A DNA stretch of 64,000 nt from Sanguinoderma infundibulare (lineage: Eukaryota > Basidiomycota > Agaricomycetes > Polyporales > Polyporaceae), in contig JAVLRN010000004.1 in the NCBI GenBank assembly GCA_032821775.1, positions 310,001 through 374,000 on the forward strand, read 5' to 3'. Position numbers and translations under genes: made by a program. Below the pieces are notes generated by a model, which had not been told where the DNA came from, ran no database searches, and saw only the letters and a program-made list of their open reading frames with translations. Below are positions 1 through 11,049 of the stretch, piece by piece (the first letter of the stretch is position 1; each line of letters opens with the position of its first letter).

Positions 1-2
1 CA

Positions 3-925
3 AATTTCATCGCCTTCTGCTTCCTGGACGACCTCCATGTTCTTCTCCTTACCCGCGATGCCTTGATAGCCTGTCAGATTGATCCGACCTTCCATGCCGC
101 GGATCCTCTTCTTCCCAATGACGTACAACACCCAGAACGTCCTAGTTCCTTGCTTATGTTCCGTTTCCCGCCCATCATAGAGGGTGCAAGCTATAGCCCG
201 GTTTACATGTACACGCGGATCCCTTCATGCGATAACCACGACCGCCCTGTATTTTGCCACGATCCTGACTCGACAGTCATCGCCGTTGCCTTGCGAGTGG
301 TCTGGAAGGTCAAGGTCAAAGGCCTCGACCCATCCTACAACTACAAAGAGTTTCTCCTTCTGGTGCCGTTGTCCACATTCTCCACCCAGCTTCGGTCCCT
401 TGGATCACCCGGTCCGCGCCCTCCGGTCGTTGAGTGGTCTGAATGGGGCCCTCACGGAACACGGTTTCTGCGCTTTCGCCAGAGCACACGAGGCATCTCC
501 GCTTTCGGCCCCAAGTGCACGGTGTGCTGCGAGCGGGACGAACAGCCTCCGCATTCAGAAAGCTACAGCCTTTTCGTGTTCCAAGTCCACCCGTGCGCAA
601 AGTCGCGACAGGCTCCGGACGACCCCGATCTCATCGTGGCCCGGGAGTTCTTTGACCTGGACGAGGTCGGAGGCGCCTCGCAGGGCCTCGACGGCGTCGT
701 CCGGACGAGTGTGCCTATCACCGTCACGCGCATCCCCGGGATGGATGCCGTCCACTGGGCGGGGGAGGACGAATTACGGTCGCGCCTCGTGCTCGCGGAC
801 GACGGCGTGGTTTTCTTCGTAAGTCGTTTACTGGTTGGATGAGCGGTCGTGTCTGACGTTCTTGGTTGCAGACGGCTGGCTATCACGTTCCACCACCTCA
901 TCCTGTCCTTACGTGCTTCATCTGA
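3..925 (+). CDS. F-box/beta-propeller-like protein, 3' part (copy A, 5' end outside window)
   Basis: This is the C-terminal part of a gene family with three complete plus-strand members, one complete minus-strand member and one further fragment in the window. The in-frame coding segment runs from base 3 to 818. A 53-nt intron (819-871, GTAAGT...TTGCAG) follows, then an 18-codon last exon (872-925) ending in the family signature VLTCFI. Shared landmarks are FCFLDD near the start, CQIDP, EWSEWGPHGTR, SAFGPKC, an FVFQVHPCAKSRQAPDDPD block, and LADDGVVFF just before the intron. The N-terminal F-box and WNWK-type blade seen in complete copies would lie left of the window. The function is not known. 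By family architecture it could be a substrate receptor of an SCF ubiquitin ligase, but this fragment alone does not show that. No frameshift or stop is seen, so it is probably a live gene cut by the window edge. Confidence 0.8.
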
Positions 926-1289
926 ACACACTTTGGCACGACTCTTGTCCTTTCGCGACTTGGATAGGTACATATCTCAATTTACATCGTTTCGCAACAC
1001 GCAAGATTGGAAAACAGCGCTGATCTGTGTATCCCGGAACGAGAATAGTGAGTGCGGTGGCGCAGTACAGTTGAATGTCGGGCGATGCGAGCAACCGGTA
1101 TTTATCGTTGAGGAAGCGGAATTTTAGTCCGCGGCTCGGAATTGACCCGTGTTGATCCCATGCTGAATGCACAAGCTTTGACTCCGATGTTCTTCATGAA
1201 CGCCGGGTTCGGATGGTAGCAACAGATTACAGGTAGATTTGATACCTCTGTGGGAGGCGGGGAGATTTCCCGAGCCGTCATGGGCGAAG
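926..1289. other. Intergenic, no gene seen
   Basis: About 360 bases between the end of copy A and the first DPBB-like fragment. Short open frames are present on both strands, but none has a recognisable motif or plausible intron structure. Confidence 0.5.
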
Positions 1290-1560
1290 TCTCTGTACAG
1301 CACGTGTCAACAAACATGGCTGAATACATTCCTGTGAACACATCCCACACGGAAAGCATAGGTTTCAAGCGAACCATCGCCACCACGGTAAGTTCACTGT
1401 ATCGCCCGATGATATTTGCGGCCAACGTCGAACGACCCGAGCAGTTGGAACGCGGCCGGAGAGAGGTCAACGCTGCCGCCGACCGCGCAGATGGGGTCCG
1501 CAACGGCAACTTCTTGAACCGTGACGGCCATGATTCAGATGATATGGCAGGGCGACAGGA
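1290..1560 (-). pseudogene. Fragment of the secreted DPBB gene and its 3' flank
   Basis: Bases about 1430-1545 align by eye with the last exon of the intact DPBB gene at 20267-20782, in the same orientation. They share blocks such as TGGAACGCGG, GAGAGGTC and GCTGCCG.CCGCGCAG. Bases about 1290-1400 resemble the sequence just downstream of that gene (about 20090-20190), including the shared stretch CATCCCACAC. The frame is broken, and the signal peptide and first two exons are absent, so this is a relic. A third copy of the same segment lies at 48205-48405. It sits between two F-box/propeller genes, which suggests it arrived with a segmental rearrangement. Confidence 0.7.
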
Positions 1561-1847
1561 GACGCACGGCGAAGGGCGATAGTGCTCTTGCCGTCAGTTT
1601 ACAGCCTTGTCCATTGCCACCGGCAGTCTCATATGTGTATCGAAGGGATGAGGAGGTCTACCGCCAGTAAGAGGATAGGACTTGGCAGTCGGCTCCAGTG
1701 AGCCGCTGAAGCGCCAGTCTGTGACGGGACGAGGTACATTCCCACGGATACATCTGCCTTATTGCTTCGTGTTATGCCGTATATTATCGATCTCGTATCA
1801 AGATCAATATCGCCACTGTTCCACTTGTACTTCGACCACCACTCATA

Positions 1848-3697
1848 ATGTCTTTTGCCAACTATCCCTTGCGCTCATCTTCACCACTCCTCTCACTCCC
1901 CTCTGAGCTCCAGGTTGCAATACTCTCAAAGCTCGACGTGGCAGATCTCGTAGCATGCCGCCGAGTAAGATCCTTATCTCCATCTCTCGTCGCCTCTGCT
2001 TTTTGTAACGGCGTCCATTAATCAGGTCTGCCGTCATATGCGAGACATCGCCGATGTTCCTGCTCTGGAGCTGAAGCGCGAGCTGAGCTATGCATCCATG
2101 CTCGACGGTCCCATCGAGGCAACCGGCCCATCTGTTTCCGAGCGTCTGGACGCGCTCCGAGCATACCAGTCAGCCTGGCGTACCTCCTCTTTGGCAGTCG
2201 ACGGCTTTCCCTGTCTGCGTGGTTTTCAACGCGGGTATTTTGATGTCAGCGGAGGCCTGTTTACAAGTATAGACAAGTCCCAACAGCGTCTTGAGCTCTT
2301 CCGGCCACCTTCGACCATCAGAGGCATCGAGCAGCGAACATGGATGTACAATACGAGCCCAATCCAGTGCGATGTCCGTGATGTTGCTATAGACCCATCG
2401 CAAAATCTTCTTCTGGCATTCGGCAGGCTGCGAAGCGACGACGAGTATGTGTCGAAAACATCCTTTGCTCTGTGGCTAATGCATGTGCTCAGAACCGTTG
2501 TATGTCCATTGTCCCTCTCCGACGAGAGTGTGGCCCAGCATCCGGCCTGTCATGTGCCATTCTTCACGCTCTGGGAGGGTTCGATGACCTGGTATGGGAG
2601 ACAAGTCCGGGGCGACCTTCTAGGTATATGCTATTCGAGCGACGGCCGCGTCAAGCTGGACATATGGAATTGGAAAAGTGGAGCAATTGTCGCCGTGAGT
2701 TTACATCCAGCTTCCGCAATATTACCATTACTGATACTATCTCCAGCGATACACAGAGTCCGACTTCAAAATTTTCTCCTTCTGCTTCCTCGACGACTGG
2801 CATGTCCTTTTCCTCACCTCCGATGCCTTGATCGTCTGTCAGATTGATCCGGCCCTCCTTGCGGTGAACCCTCTTCTCCCCAACAACGTACGACACCAAG
2901 AAGTTCCTAGTTCTATCCTTACCTTCCGCTTCCCGCCTCTCATACCGGATGGAAGATATGTCCCTGGGTACATACACTCGCGGATCCCTTCACACCAAAA
3001 CCATGACGGCCCTCTATTTTGCCACGATCCTGCATCGACAATCATCGCCGTTTCCTTTGAAGTGATCTGCGAACCCCGAGAGTCCTCCCCATACGAAGAG
3101 TTCCTCCTTCTGGTACCGTTAGCCACATTCTCCACCCAGCTTCGGTCCCCTCGACCCCCCGGTCCAACCCCTGCAGTCGTGGAGTGGTCCGAATGGGGTC
3201 CTCACGGAACACGGCTTCTGCGCTATCGGCAGAGGTCGCGAGTGCTTCCACGAGCCGTCTCTGCGTTTGGCCCCAGGTGCGCGGTGTGCTACATGCCTCG
3301 GGACCCCCGATTTCCGGATTCAGAACGCTACCCCGTCTTTGTGTTCCAAGTCCATGTCTGCGGGAAGTCACGACAGGCTCCGGACGACCCTGATCTCATC
3401 ATGGCCCGGGAGCTCTTTGACCTGGACGAGGTCGGAGGCGCCTCGCAGGGCCTCGACGGCGTCGTCCAGACCAGCCTGCCTATCACCGTCACGCGCATCC
3501 CCGAGATGGATGTCGTCCAGTGGTCGGCGGGGGACAGATTGCCGTCGCGCCTCGTGCTCTCGGACGACGGTGTGGTTTTATTTGTAAGTTGTTTGCTGAT
3601 TGGAGGAGTCCATGAGCGGGCGTGTCTGACATGCTCTTTTCAGACCGATAGCTATTCCTTTCCACCATCTCAATCTGTGCTTACGTGCTTCGTCTGA
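1848..3697 (+). CDS. F-box/beta-propeller-like protein (copy B, complete)
   Basis: Complete gene of five exons: 1848-1964, 2026-2444, 2493-2694, 2747-3583 and 3644-3697, giving about 542 residues. The phases agree at every junction. The start at 1848 gives MSFANYPL and then an F-box-like segment (LPSELQVAILSKLDVADLVA, then VCR across intron 1; residues about 14-45). The rest looks beta-rich, with a WD-like blade motif DIWNWKSGAIV near residue 240 and conserved family blocks FCFLDD, CQIDP, EWSEWGPHGTR and FGPRCAVC. The C terminus is SVLTCFV. The intron at 2445-2492 is 48 nt, so retaining it would keep the frame; the splice is supported by paralogues whose equivalent introns are not multiples of three. 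F-box proteins usually bind Skp1 and present substrates to SCF ubiquitin ligases. That role is inferred here and the substrate is unknown. Confidence 0.85.
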
Positions 3698-4649
3698 GCA
3701 CCGTTCTACTCGACCGTTATCCTCGGAAGCATAGATATGTCGTCTTGAATATGGCGTGTACATTTCCCTTGCCCGCATATGCGCTATGCGGTGATATCAT
3801 CAGTTGAAGACTACGTCATTGGGGTGAGGCGTCCGAATGGCGCTCCTGTTGTACTGATTCCCTTCATTTCGAGTCGAGAACCAGACACTATCGACTGTAC
3901 GACATTTGTATCGCTCGCTTATAAACCAGCCTTCGGTGATCCCGCGCATCGAAATCACGAAGTGACCATGTTGACAATCGACTTCGCGCACGCTTTCGGC
4001 AGCAACTACTCGAAGAGGTCGCTCTGGGTCGCCTCTCCTCGTCGCTGCGCGACGAGGGCCGCTGTTCGCGGGCGGAAACGCACATCTACTGCCTCCAGCG
4101 CCTCGTCCAGGCTGCACCAAAGTCACGCGAACGCGGGCTCGTCCCCCAGCTCGGCGTACGACATGTCCCATTGGGCCAGCGGCAACGGGATGGCGGCAAC
4201 CAAGGGCTGAGAATGAATTTCGTCATGGCTTTGGGATGGGGCATCGAGAGGCCTGCATGCATGGCACCCTTTATACGTGCGTAAATCTTCAGCAGCACCA
4301 ACTTAGCATGAGGAAACCTGTTAACGGGGGCCATGAGAACTAAGTAAGCACATACTGTTCATGGATCGCCGACCGGTTGCCTCAACTGCGGAGGATTCCT
4401 ACTGGCTGCCAGAGGAAACCACTCGTTCACTGTGCTAGCAACACCCTTGCGGACTTGTACGCGATTATTCGGAATCGTGAATTTTGCCAGACGACAAGAA
4501 CAATTCAGGCAGCTAAGCGGATCCATTCGGAAGCAACGGGGCCGAATGAGGGTGGCAGGTAGGCGCTGATTCCCACGATTATACTTTTGACTCGACTTGA
4601 CTTGAAACCTTGATCGTTTTGGCAGTCTCTTCCAACTCTGCCACTCGCC
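3698..4649. other. Intergenic, no recognised gene
   Basis: About 950 bases between copies B and C. A 143-codon open frame (3779-4210) exists but has no known motif, no family resemblance and no support from splice sites. It probably holds the 3' end of B and the promoter of C. Confidence 0.5.
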
Positions 4650-6522
4650 ATGACTTCCACAAATCATGACCCGCATTCAACACTTCTCTCACTCCCCACC
4701 GAGCTGCAGGTTGCCATACTCTCAAAGCTGGATGTTGCAGATCTCGTGGCATGCCGCAAGGTGCGATCAATGCTCCATCTCGGGTCCCCGTCATCTCCAG
4801 TGCGTTTGTGTAACCATATTCGTTGATTAGGTTTGCCGCCAACTACGGGACGTCGTCGACGTCCCCGTTCTAGAGTTGAAGCGCGAGTTGAGCTATGCAT
4901 CCATGATCGATGGACCCACCGAAACCAACAGCACGAATCACGCTATCTCCGAACGTCTGGCCGCCCTCAGAGCGTACCAGTCAGCATGGCGCACCGCCTC
5001 TTTGACCCGCGACGATACACCCTATTTTGGTGACCACTCTCAGCGCCAGTCTTTGGGCTTCACCGGAGGTTTCTTTGCAAGTCTGGTGTGGCCCGACCGT
5101 CATCTCGAGCTCTTCCGTCCAGGATCAGCGGTCAGGGGCATCCAGGAGGAAAGGCGAGTGTACAATATCCGATCACTGCAGCTGCTCGTGGACAGTGTCG
5201 CTGTAGACACATCGCAAGACCTTCTTGTAGTGATTGGACAACTAATCGGCGCACCGAATTCGCGACCGTACGTAAAGTTCTTGTACCCCGTGTTCCATGG
5301 TTAATGCGGCGTTTGCCCAGACCTTTTGTATGCCATGTTCTGTCTCTGTCTGAAGAGACTGCACGACAGCACCCGGAAAGTCAGGTGCCTGCGTTTCCAG
5401 TCGGCGGGAGATTTCATGCTCCGTTGGATGTGAAAGGCGACCTTCTCGGTTCATGCACCCTCGATTCGAGGTTGCTTGTTTGGAATTGGAAGACTGGAGT
5501 AATGGTCTACAGCTACGTGAGTTCACGCATTCGTGCACTGTTTGAGCAAACGCAACTCCGCTCACACGACGTTGAGCAGGTCCGGAATTCTGACCCCGCC
5601 ACGTCCTCCCTTTTGGACGACAGACATGTCCTCCTCCTCAAACGTGACGGGATAATCGTCTGTGAAGTCCATCCATCCATTCCTATCCCGGATGCTGTCC
5701 CTCCTCCTGATTCACAATACCCCCCTCGTGCTGTCCTCGTCCTTCGCATGCCCCCTCTTAGAGAGAACGTGATACTCATCCCGCACAGCATCTCCTCCCG
5801 CAGCCCGAGTTCGCTTGGCACCGGTATCCCTCCATTTCACCACGATCCAGCCTCGACCGTCTTCGCAGTCTCCTTCTCGCTGTTGATACAAGTGACGATC
5901 CGGAGGGACGCCGAATCCCGCACAAACGAAAATTTCCTCCTTCTGGTGCCGTTCAGCACATTGTCTGCCCAGCTCCGGGATACCGTTCACGGTCCCCCGA
6001 GTCCGCATTCACGTCCTCTGGTGGTCGAATGGGCTGAATGGGGTCCCCATGGAACGCGCCTGGTGCCCCGCCGGGACGGACACAAAATGTCAGCTTTCGG
6101 ACCCAAGTGCGCCATGTCCCTGGGACATGGGAGGGCCCCACGCCCCGAGCGTTGCACCGTCTTCGTGCTCGAAGTCCACCCGCACGCAAAACGGTCTAGG
6201 CAGTCCCCTGACGACCCCGCCGTCGTCGCTGCGCGCGAGTTCTTCGACCTCGATGAAGTCGTCGCTGGTTCAAAGGCGTTCATCGATGGCACAACGATTC
6301 GGACGAGCGTGCCGATCAGCGTAATGCGTATCCCGGTGGAGTTCACGTTTAAGGACGGCGTGGTTCCGATGTTGGTCGGGCTCACGGACGACGGCTTGTT
6401 TTTCCTTGTGAGTCCTTTCCAGTGGTTTTGACCGCACGAGCGAGCGATCCTTCTCACGCTGCGTTCAGACAAGCGGCCGTCCGGACAAACGGCCTCATCC
6501 CGTTTTGACGTGTTTCATTTGA
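4650..6522 (+). CDS. F-box/beta-propeller-like protein (copy C, complete)
   Basis: Five exons (4650-4760, 4831-5267, 5321-5516, 5580-6407, 6469-6522) join in frame to about 541 residues. The start at 4650 gives MTSTNHDP followed by the F-box-like LPTELQVAILSKLDVADLVA and, after intron 1, VCRQLRD. The blade motif is LLVWNWKTGVMV. Later blocks are LLDDRHVLLL, EWAEWGPHGTR, SAFGPKCAM and the basic pre-domain RQSPDDP. The last exon ends HPVLTCFI. Intron 2 (5268-5320) starts GTACGT and is needed to pass an in-frame stop, which supports the equivalent, frame-neutral introns of copies B and D. It lies head-to-tail with copy B, consistent with tandem duplication followed by divergence. The function is inferred only from the F-box. 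Confidence 0.85.
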
Positions 6523-7047
6523 GCACCTTTCAATAGGACTGGCGTTGCGGTCCGTAGATGCGATCACGGTGCGACTTGGTCCCAAGAACGATGGTCGGAC
6601 GTCAATCCTTGAGAACCCACCGTCTCTGCACCGGTCGCGCCGGTCTGGCACTGTGCCACTGTCCGAGATGTCATTGAATACAGATGTACGAGGGCCCTGG
6701 GGATGGCAAACGTGCAACGTCGGAGAAATTCGATGCCAGCGCCGTGTGACTAAGTATAACATACTACGAGGGAGTCCGGAGTCCGGCGGCGCTGGCAGTT
6801 GTCAGAACATCCACAATGACAAAAGCTACAGATAACGTGTATCGTCAAGACCCTCTCTGAGGAGTGCCTGTGAGTAGCGATGTACCTCCGCAAGAATCTT
6901 TGAAGAGCATCATGCATGCCGTCCTGTCGATCCCCCTTCGCATGACCCCAGCTCTTGTTTCCCGCCATCCGTGCTTCGAAACGATTGACATTGAGATCTG
7001 CATCCGCCCAAATCACGCGACAGGACTACAGTCACGTCGAAATATGT
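6523..7047. other. Convergent intergenic region between copies C and D
   Basis: This separates the 3' ends of plus-strand copy C and minus-strand copy D. Bases about 6628-6692 resemble 16106-16190 downstream of copy E (shared core CACTGTCCGAGAT, then TCATTGAATACAGA), so the duplicated unit included 3' flank. No gene was seen. Confidence 0.5.
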
Positions 7048-9311
7048 TCAGATGAAGCACGTAAGCACAGTATAAGGCGATGGAACGGGAAAGCTATCCA
7101 TCTGAAAACAAGCACACGTCAGACACATCAGTACTTCCGGAAATTGCTTAACCGTGCTTAATGGGGCCATTAAGCACCGTTAAGCACGTTAAGCAGCCGT
7201 TAAGCACGATAAGCCGATAAGCCGTAAGCAGGTCTCGAAGCGCCCGTAAGTGCCGCCACTGACGACCTCCCTTCTACCAGCACCGCTCCCCCGCACTCTG
7301 ACTGGCACACGGCGGGGGACAAAGAGATGTCTCCTCAACACGTTGGAGGTAGAAGTTTGCCCAGGATATCCACCAAGATCCGGGGGGGAGGATGGCCATT
7401 TTCCGTTAAGCCGTTAAGCCGTTAAGCAAAATCCGACTTTACTGATGCACGACCACTCGCGAACTCCTCTAGCCAGCAGACGACTTACGAATAAAACCAC
7501 GCCGTCGTCCGAGAGCTCAAGCGTCCCCAGAATCATGTCATCCGCAGGCCACCGAATGTGTTTGATCGGAATGCGCGTGATGGTGATAGGTACGGTTGTT
7601 CGCACAACGCCGTCTAGGCCGCCTGAGTCGCCTCTGACCTCGTCCAGGTCAAAGAATTCCCGGGCCGCGATGAGATCAAGGTCGTCCGGAGCCTGCCGTG
7701 ACTTCGCGCACGGGTGGACTTGGAACACGAAGACAGTGTAGGGCTCTGGATCTGGAGGTTGCTCGCCCCTGCGCTGGCAGTACAACGCGCACTTGGGGCC
7801 AAAAGCGGAGATCTGTATTGTAAATATTTGTGTCTTCTTCCGATAGCGCAAAAGCCGTGTTCCACGGGGACCCCATTCGGCCCACTCGACGACGGGAGGG
7901 TGCGAACCGAGGGGTCGAGGCGACCGAAGCCGGTCGGAGAATGTGGTCAACGGCACCAGAAGGATAAATTCTTCCCATGGGTGGGATGGGCCTTCGACAT
8001 CCCATTGTACTCGGAAGGAAACAACGATGACTGTCGAGGTTGGATCGTGGCGAAATAGAGGGCCCTCGTTGTCATGGTGTGAAGGGATACGCCACTGGAC
8101 GCCATCGGAGTAAAAGATATATCTTGCGCCCTCTACGATAGGCGGGAAGCGATAGGTAAGCATAGAACTCGGAAAGTCTTGGTGTTGTACGTTGCTGTGG
8201 GGGGGAAGGGGATGGACCGCATGGAGGGCCGGATCAATCTGACAGACGATCAAGCCATCGTGGGTGACGAGCAGGACATGCCGGTCCTCCAGGAAGCAGA
8301 AACCGACAAATTTGAAATGCGTTTTTTGAGTGTATCGCTGGAGGGAGTATCAGTAACGCGAATCTTGCGGAAGTGGGATGCCAACTCACGGTGACCATTG
8401 CTCCACTTTTCCAATTCCATATGTACAGCTTCCCGCGGCCGTCGCTCGAGCACAATATGCCCAGAAGGTCGCCCCGGACTTGTATCCCGTACGACATCGT
8501 CAAACCCTCCGCGATCGTGAAGACTGGCAGATGACAGGCCGAATGTTGCGCTACACTTTCATCGGAGAGGGACAAAGGACGGCAAACAAGAGTGCTGAGC
8601 AAATGGATTAGCCAGAAAGCAAGAGATCTTTTCGAAACGCACTCAGGGTTGTTAGGCGGCACACCAACCACGACAAGAAGGTCCTGACACGCGTCTATAG
8701 CAACATGGCGGACATCGCACTGGAGTGAGCTTGTGTTGTACATCCGCATGCACGTTTCGATGCCTCTGATGGTTGAAGCTGGCCGGAAGAGCTCAAGACG
8801 CTGCTGTGACTCGCCTAGACTTGGAAACAGGCCTCCACTGACATCTAAATCCCCGTGATAGAAACCACGCAGACAGGGCAAGCCGTCGACTGCCAAAGAC
8901 GAGGTGCGCCAGGCTGACTGGTACTCTCGGAGAGCGTCCAGGCGCTCGGAAATAGATGGGCCGTTTGCTTCGATGGGACCGTCGAGCATGGATGCATAGC
9001 TCAACTCGCGCTTCAGTTCCAGAGCGGGAACATCGGCGACGGTGCGCAATTGGCGGCAGACCTGATCAATGGATACTGTCACAAACGCAGCGGCGATGGT
9101 GGACTCGGATCAATCATCGCACCTTGCGGCATGCCACGAGATCTGCGATGTCGAGCTTTGAGAGTATTGCGATTTGCAACTCAGAGGGGAGTGAGAGAAG
9201 TGAGCTCTGACACACAAGAGAGTACGAGGACAGGGCGGCGACATCATCGTGGAGGTGGTCGATGATGTTATCTAAGGTTTCTTCTGGGAGTTGCACGACC
9301 ACGCCTCGCAT
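7048..9311 (-). CDS. F-box/beta-propeller-like protein (copy D) with doubled F-box start and transposon-bearing intron
   Basis: Five exons on the minus strand (9311-9123, 9061-8643, 8594-8390, 8337-7489, 7101-7048) give about 571 residues. Residues 1-35 (MRGVVVQLPEETLDNIIDHL, then a segment ending LVCQ) look like the F-box start of a different basidiomycete family. They are fused directly to this family's own F-box (SSLLSLPSELQIAILSKLDI). The middle carries YIWNWKSGAMV and the usual blocks, and the C terminus is VLTCFI. The last intron is 387 nt against 53-62 nt in the other copies because a 322-bp terminal-inverted-repeat element (7126-7447) sits in it. If that intron is not removed, translation stops about 28 codons past exon 4 without the conserved tail. 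The frame is otherwise intact, so the gene may still work. Confidence 0.8.
7126..7447. mobile_element. MITE-like non-autonomous DNA transposon inside an intron
   Basis: The element begins CATCAGTA and ends TACTGATG, and imperfect inversion continues inward (both ends reach TTGCTTAAC after a variable spacer and then a GCTTAA block). The interior and subterminal parts carry many copies of a (C)CGTTAAGC-type word, mostly near the two ends (7140-7235 and 7405-7435). Comparing the host intron with copy A shows the empty site ...CAGACACGAC; the filled site repeats only CA, so the target-site duplication appears to be 2 bp. It has no coding capacity. The superfamily is not assigned. The dense subterminal repeats and short duplication recall CACTA-like elements, but the ends do not read CACTA. 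Confidence 0.75.
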
Positions 9312-9704
9312 CGTGAGGGATCGGCAGCCTCACAGATCCATGGTAATGTCAGTATGGATTGATCGTACTGGGGAATTGGACGCATCGTACCTGCGGGCTA
9401 TAGTGGCGTTGACCAGATGGTGGTTGTGGAGAAGAGGTGCGTCGACCGCCCTATCTTGACTTTTTGGGTTTGGAACCTCCTGACCAAACAAACGGAGGAT
9501 ACGGGCCGAAGACGGTTCTCACTATTCGGCAGTGAAGACTTGCATCCCAGTCAGTGTTCTTGCGTCATGCAGAGGTATTGGTGTCAGTCACCAAGTGAAC
9601 CCGGAGGACAGTATAATGTACAGACGTGAATCAGCACACGTGCGTTTGATAGCGGTGCATCCCCCGGTGGAAGAAGAGGATAACGACGTAACGTTTCCAC
9701 GGCG
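9312..9704. other. Intergenic, no gene seen
   Basis: Upstream flank of copy D, lying between it and a mannosidase fragment. It may hold the D promoter. No supported coding sequence was seen. Confidence 0.4.
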
Positions 9705-10605
9705 CAACTGGCCATCCTCACACATAAATGGTCCAGCATCATCCTACAACACGACGTGATCTTACAACAAGAACGGAACTCGAGCTCAAAGTTCACAGTG
9801 TGTTCGTCTCTCGGGCGATGGTCGGTTTCTCCACCACCATCCTGCGGGCCTGCACTGCTCCACGAGAACACTGACCATCAATTACAAGGCCATACTCGAT
9901 ACCAAAAAGATATGGCGCACGTCTTCGGGCCGTCGACACCGAGGGTATTGTACGACGGTCGGCGTCGAGGCTAGGCTTCGCGGTCTAGAGGCAGACATTC
10001 GGTGCGCCCTCGAAGTGGAACTCCTGCGTCGTCTTCAGGAGGCGTGCTGTTGTAGTGTCTTCCAGGAGCCATACTATAGTACGCTGTGAGGTGATGCCAT
10101 GAAGCTATGGTGAAACTAACGCACCATGGAGTTGAACAACATGGCAGCGATGGGGACTTCGGACTTCAATAGTCCAAGCCCAAGCAAGTGATTCACATCG
10201 CCTCGTCACTCTCCTCGAGCTTCATCTTGTCAAGAAAATCGGACGTACGAATAACAGGACATCAAATCCGCCCATATCCCTGTGCCGAATGCGAGATCCC
10301 CTCCCTCAACACAATCCATGAACGACATCCCCACAGTATCCTCCTAGGATGGTTGCACGACCCGCGATAGGAGCTTCTTCGCCGCGCTGCCTGCGAGCCT
10401 CACCTCGACGATGTCGCGGTGTGGGAAGAACATGGTGTTGTACTCAACGATCATGCCCGTCTTCTTCTTGAACGTCGGGACGATGGGCGCGGCAGAGGAC
10501 GGGAAGATCGCCTTGACGGCCTCCATCAGCTTCTCGCCTTCCTTGCGGACGTCGGCGTACACCATCTCGGCGTTGTCGTATACCAGACCTCTTGAAAATT
10601 AACTA
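9705..10605 (-). pseudogene. GH38 alpha-mannosidase fragment 1
   Basis: Read on the minus strand, this matches the 3' half of the intact mannosidase at 48641-53890. Bases about 10600-10350 correspond to the segment following the catalytic FHDVLPGS region (KAIFPSS, then YNTMFFPHRDIVEV against [14 protein letters not shown]). Homology continues to a GGCACAGGGAT block at about 10265. It then jumps past roughly 1 kb of the parent to the [15 protein letters not shown] exon end (about 10150), the following exon start (about 10080), and finally the last exon and 3' flank (about 9880-9705). Frameshifts and the internal deletion make it non-functional. Parts of parental introns are kept, so it came by DNA duplication and not from mRNA. 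Confidence 0.8.
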
Positions 10606-11049
10606 TATCAGTAACATGACTGCGTACGAGGATGGTATACGAGAAGACTTACGTAGTCGCCATGTCCTTCTATGACTAGATCGCTCCGTCAAGGTAGCTC
10701 ATGATGTACAACGAATTCTTCCAGACTCGCTAGTGCCCGAATGGGTTGGATGCTCCCTGAGAAGACCCCCTGACGGCGAAACCGGCAACGATGGTCGCCG
10801 TCGTGCATGATTGTGCGAGCACTGAAACACTCTACAGTCCCCACGCGTGGGCCGCGCGATCCTAAAAGATTTCGCGAGAGCAATAAGACATCCCGCACCT
10901 CGAAACGTGGCACCGCGAAGGGTGAGTGGTCGATGGTAGGTCGATATTTGTGTTTTCGGCCTCTTAGGCGCCATAACCGCCAGATACGCAGACGTTCAGA
11001 ACTCGTGTGAATTACTGACGCGCCGCCGGCCGCCCCCGCCCAGGGGGTT
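10606..11049. other. Intergenic, no gene recognised
   Basis: About 440 bases between mannosidase fragment 1 and the outer edge of the left inverted-repeat arm. Open frames on the minus strand (10689-10974) have no recognisable motif. Part may be very diverged mannosidase intron or exon sequence, but I could not align it convincingly. Confidence 0.4.

Noticed and set aside
3779..4210. 143-codon open frame between copies B and C
   Set aside because: No recognisable motif, no paralogue at equivalent positions near other copies, and no supported introns.
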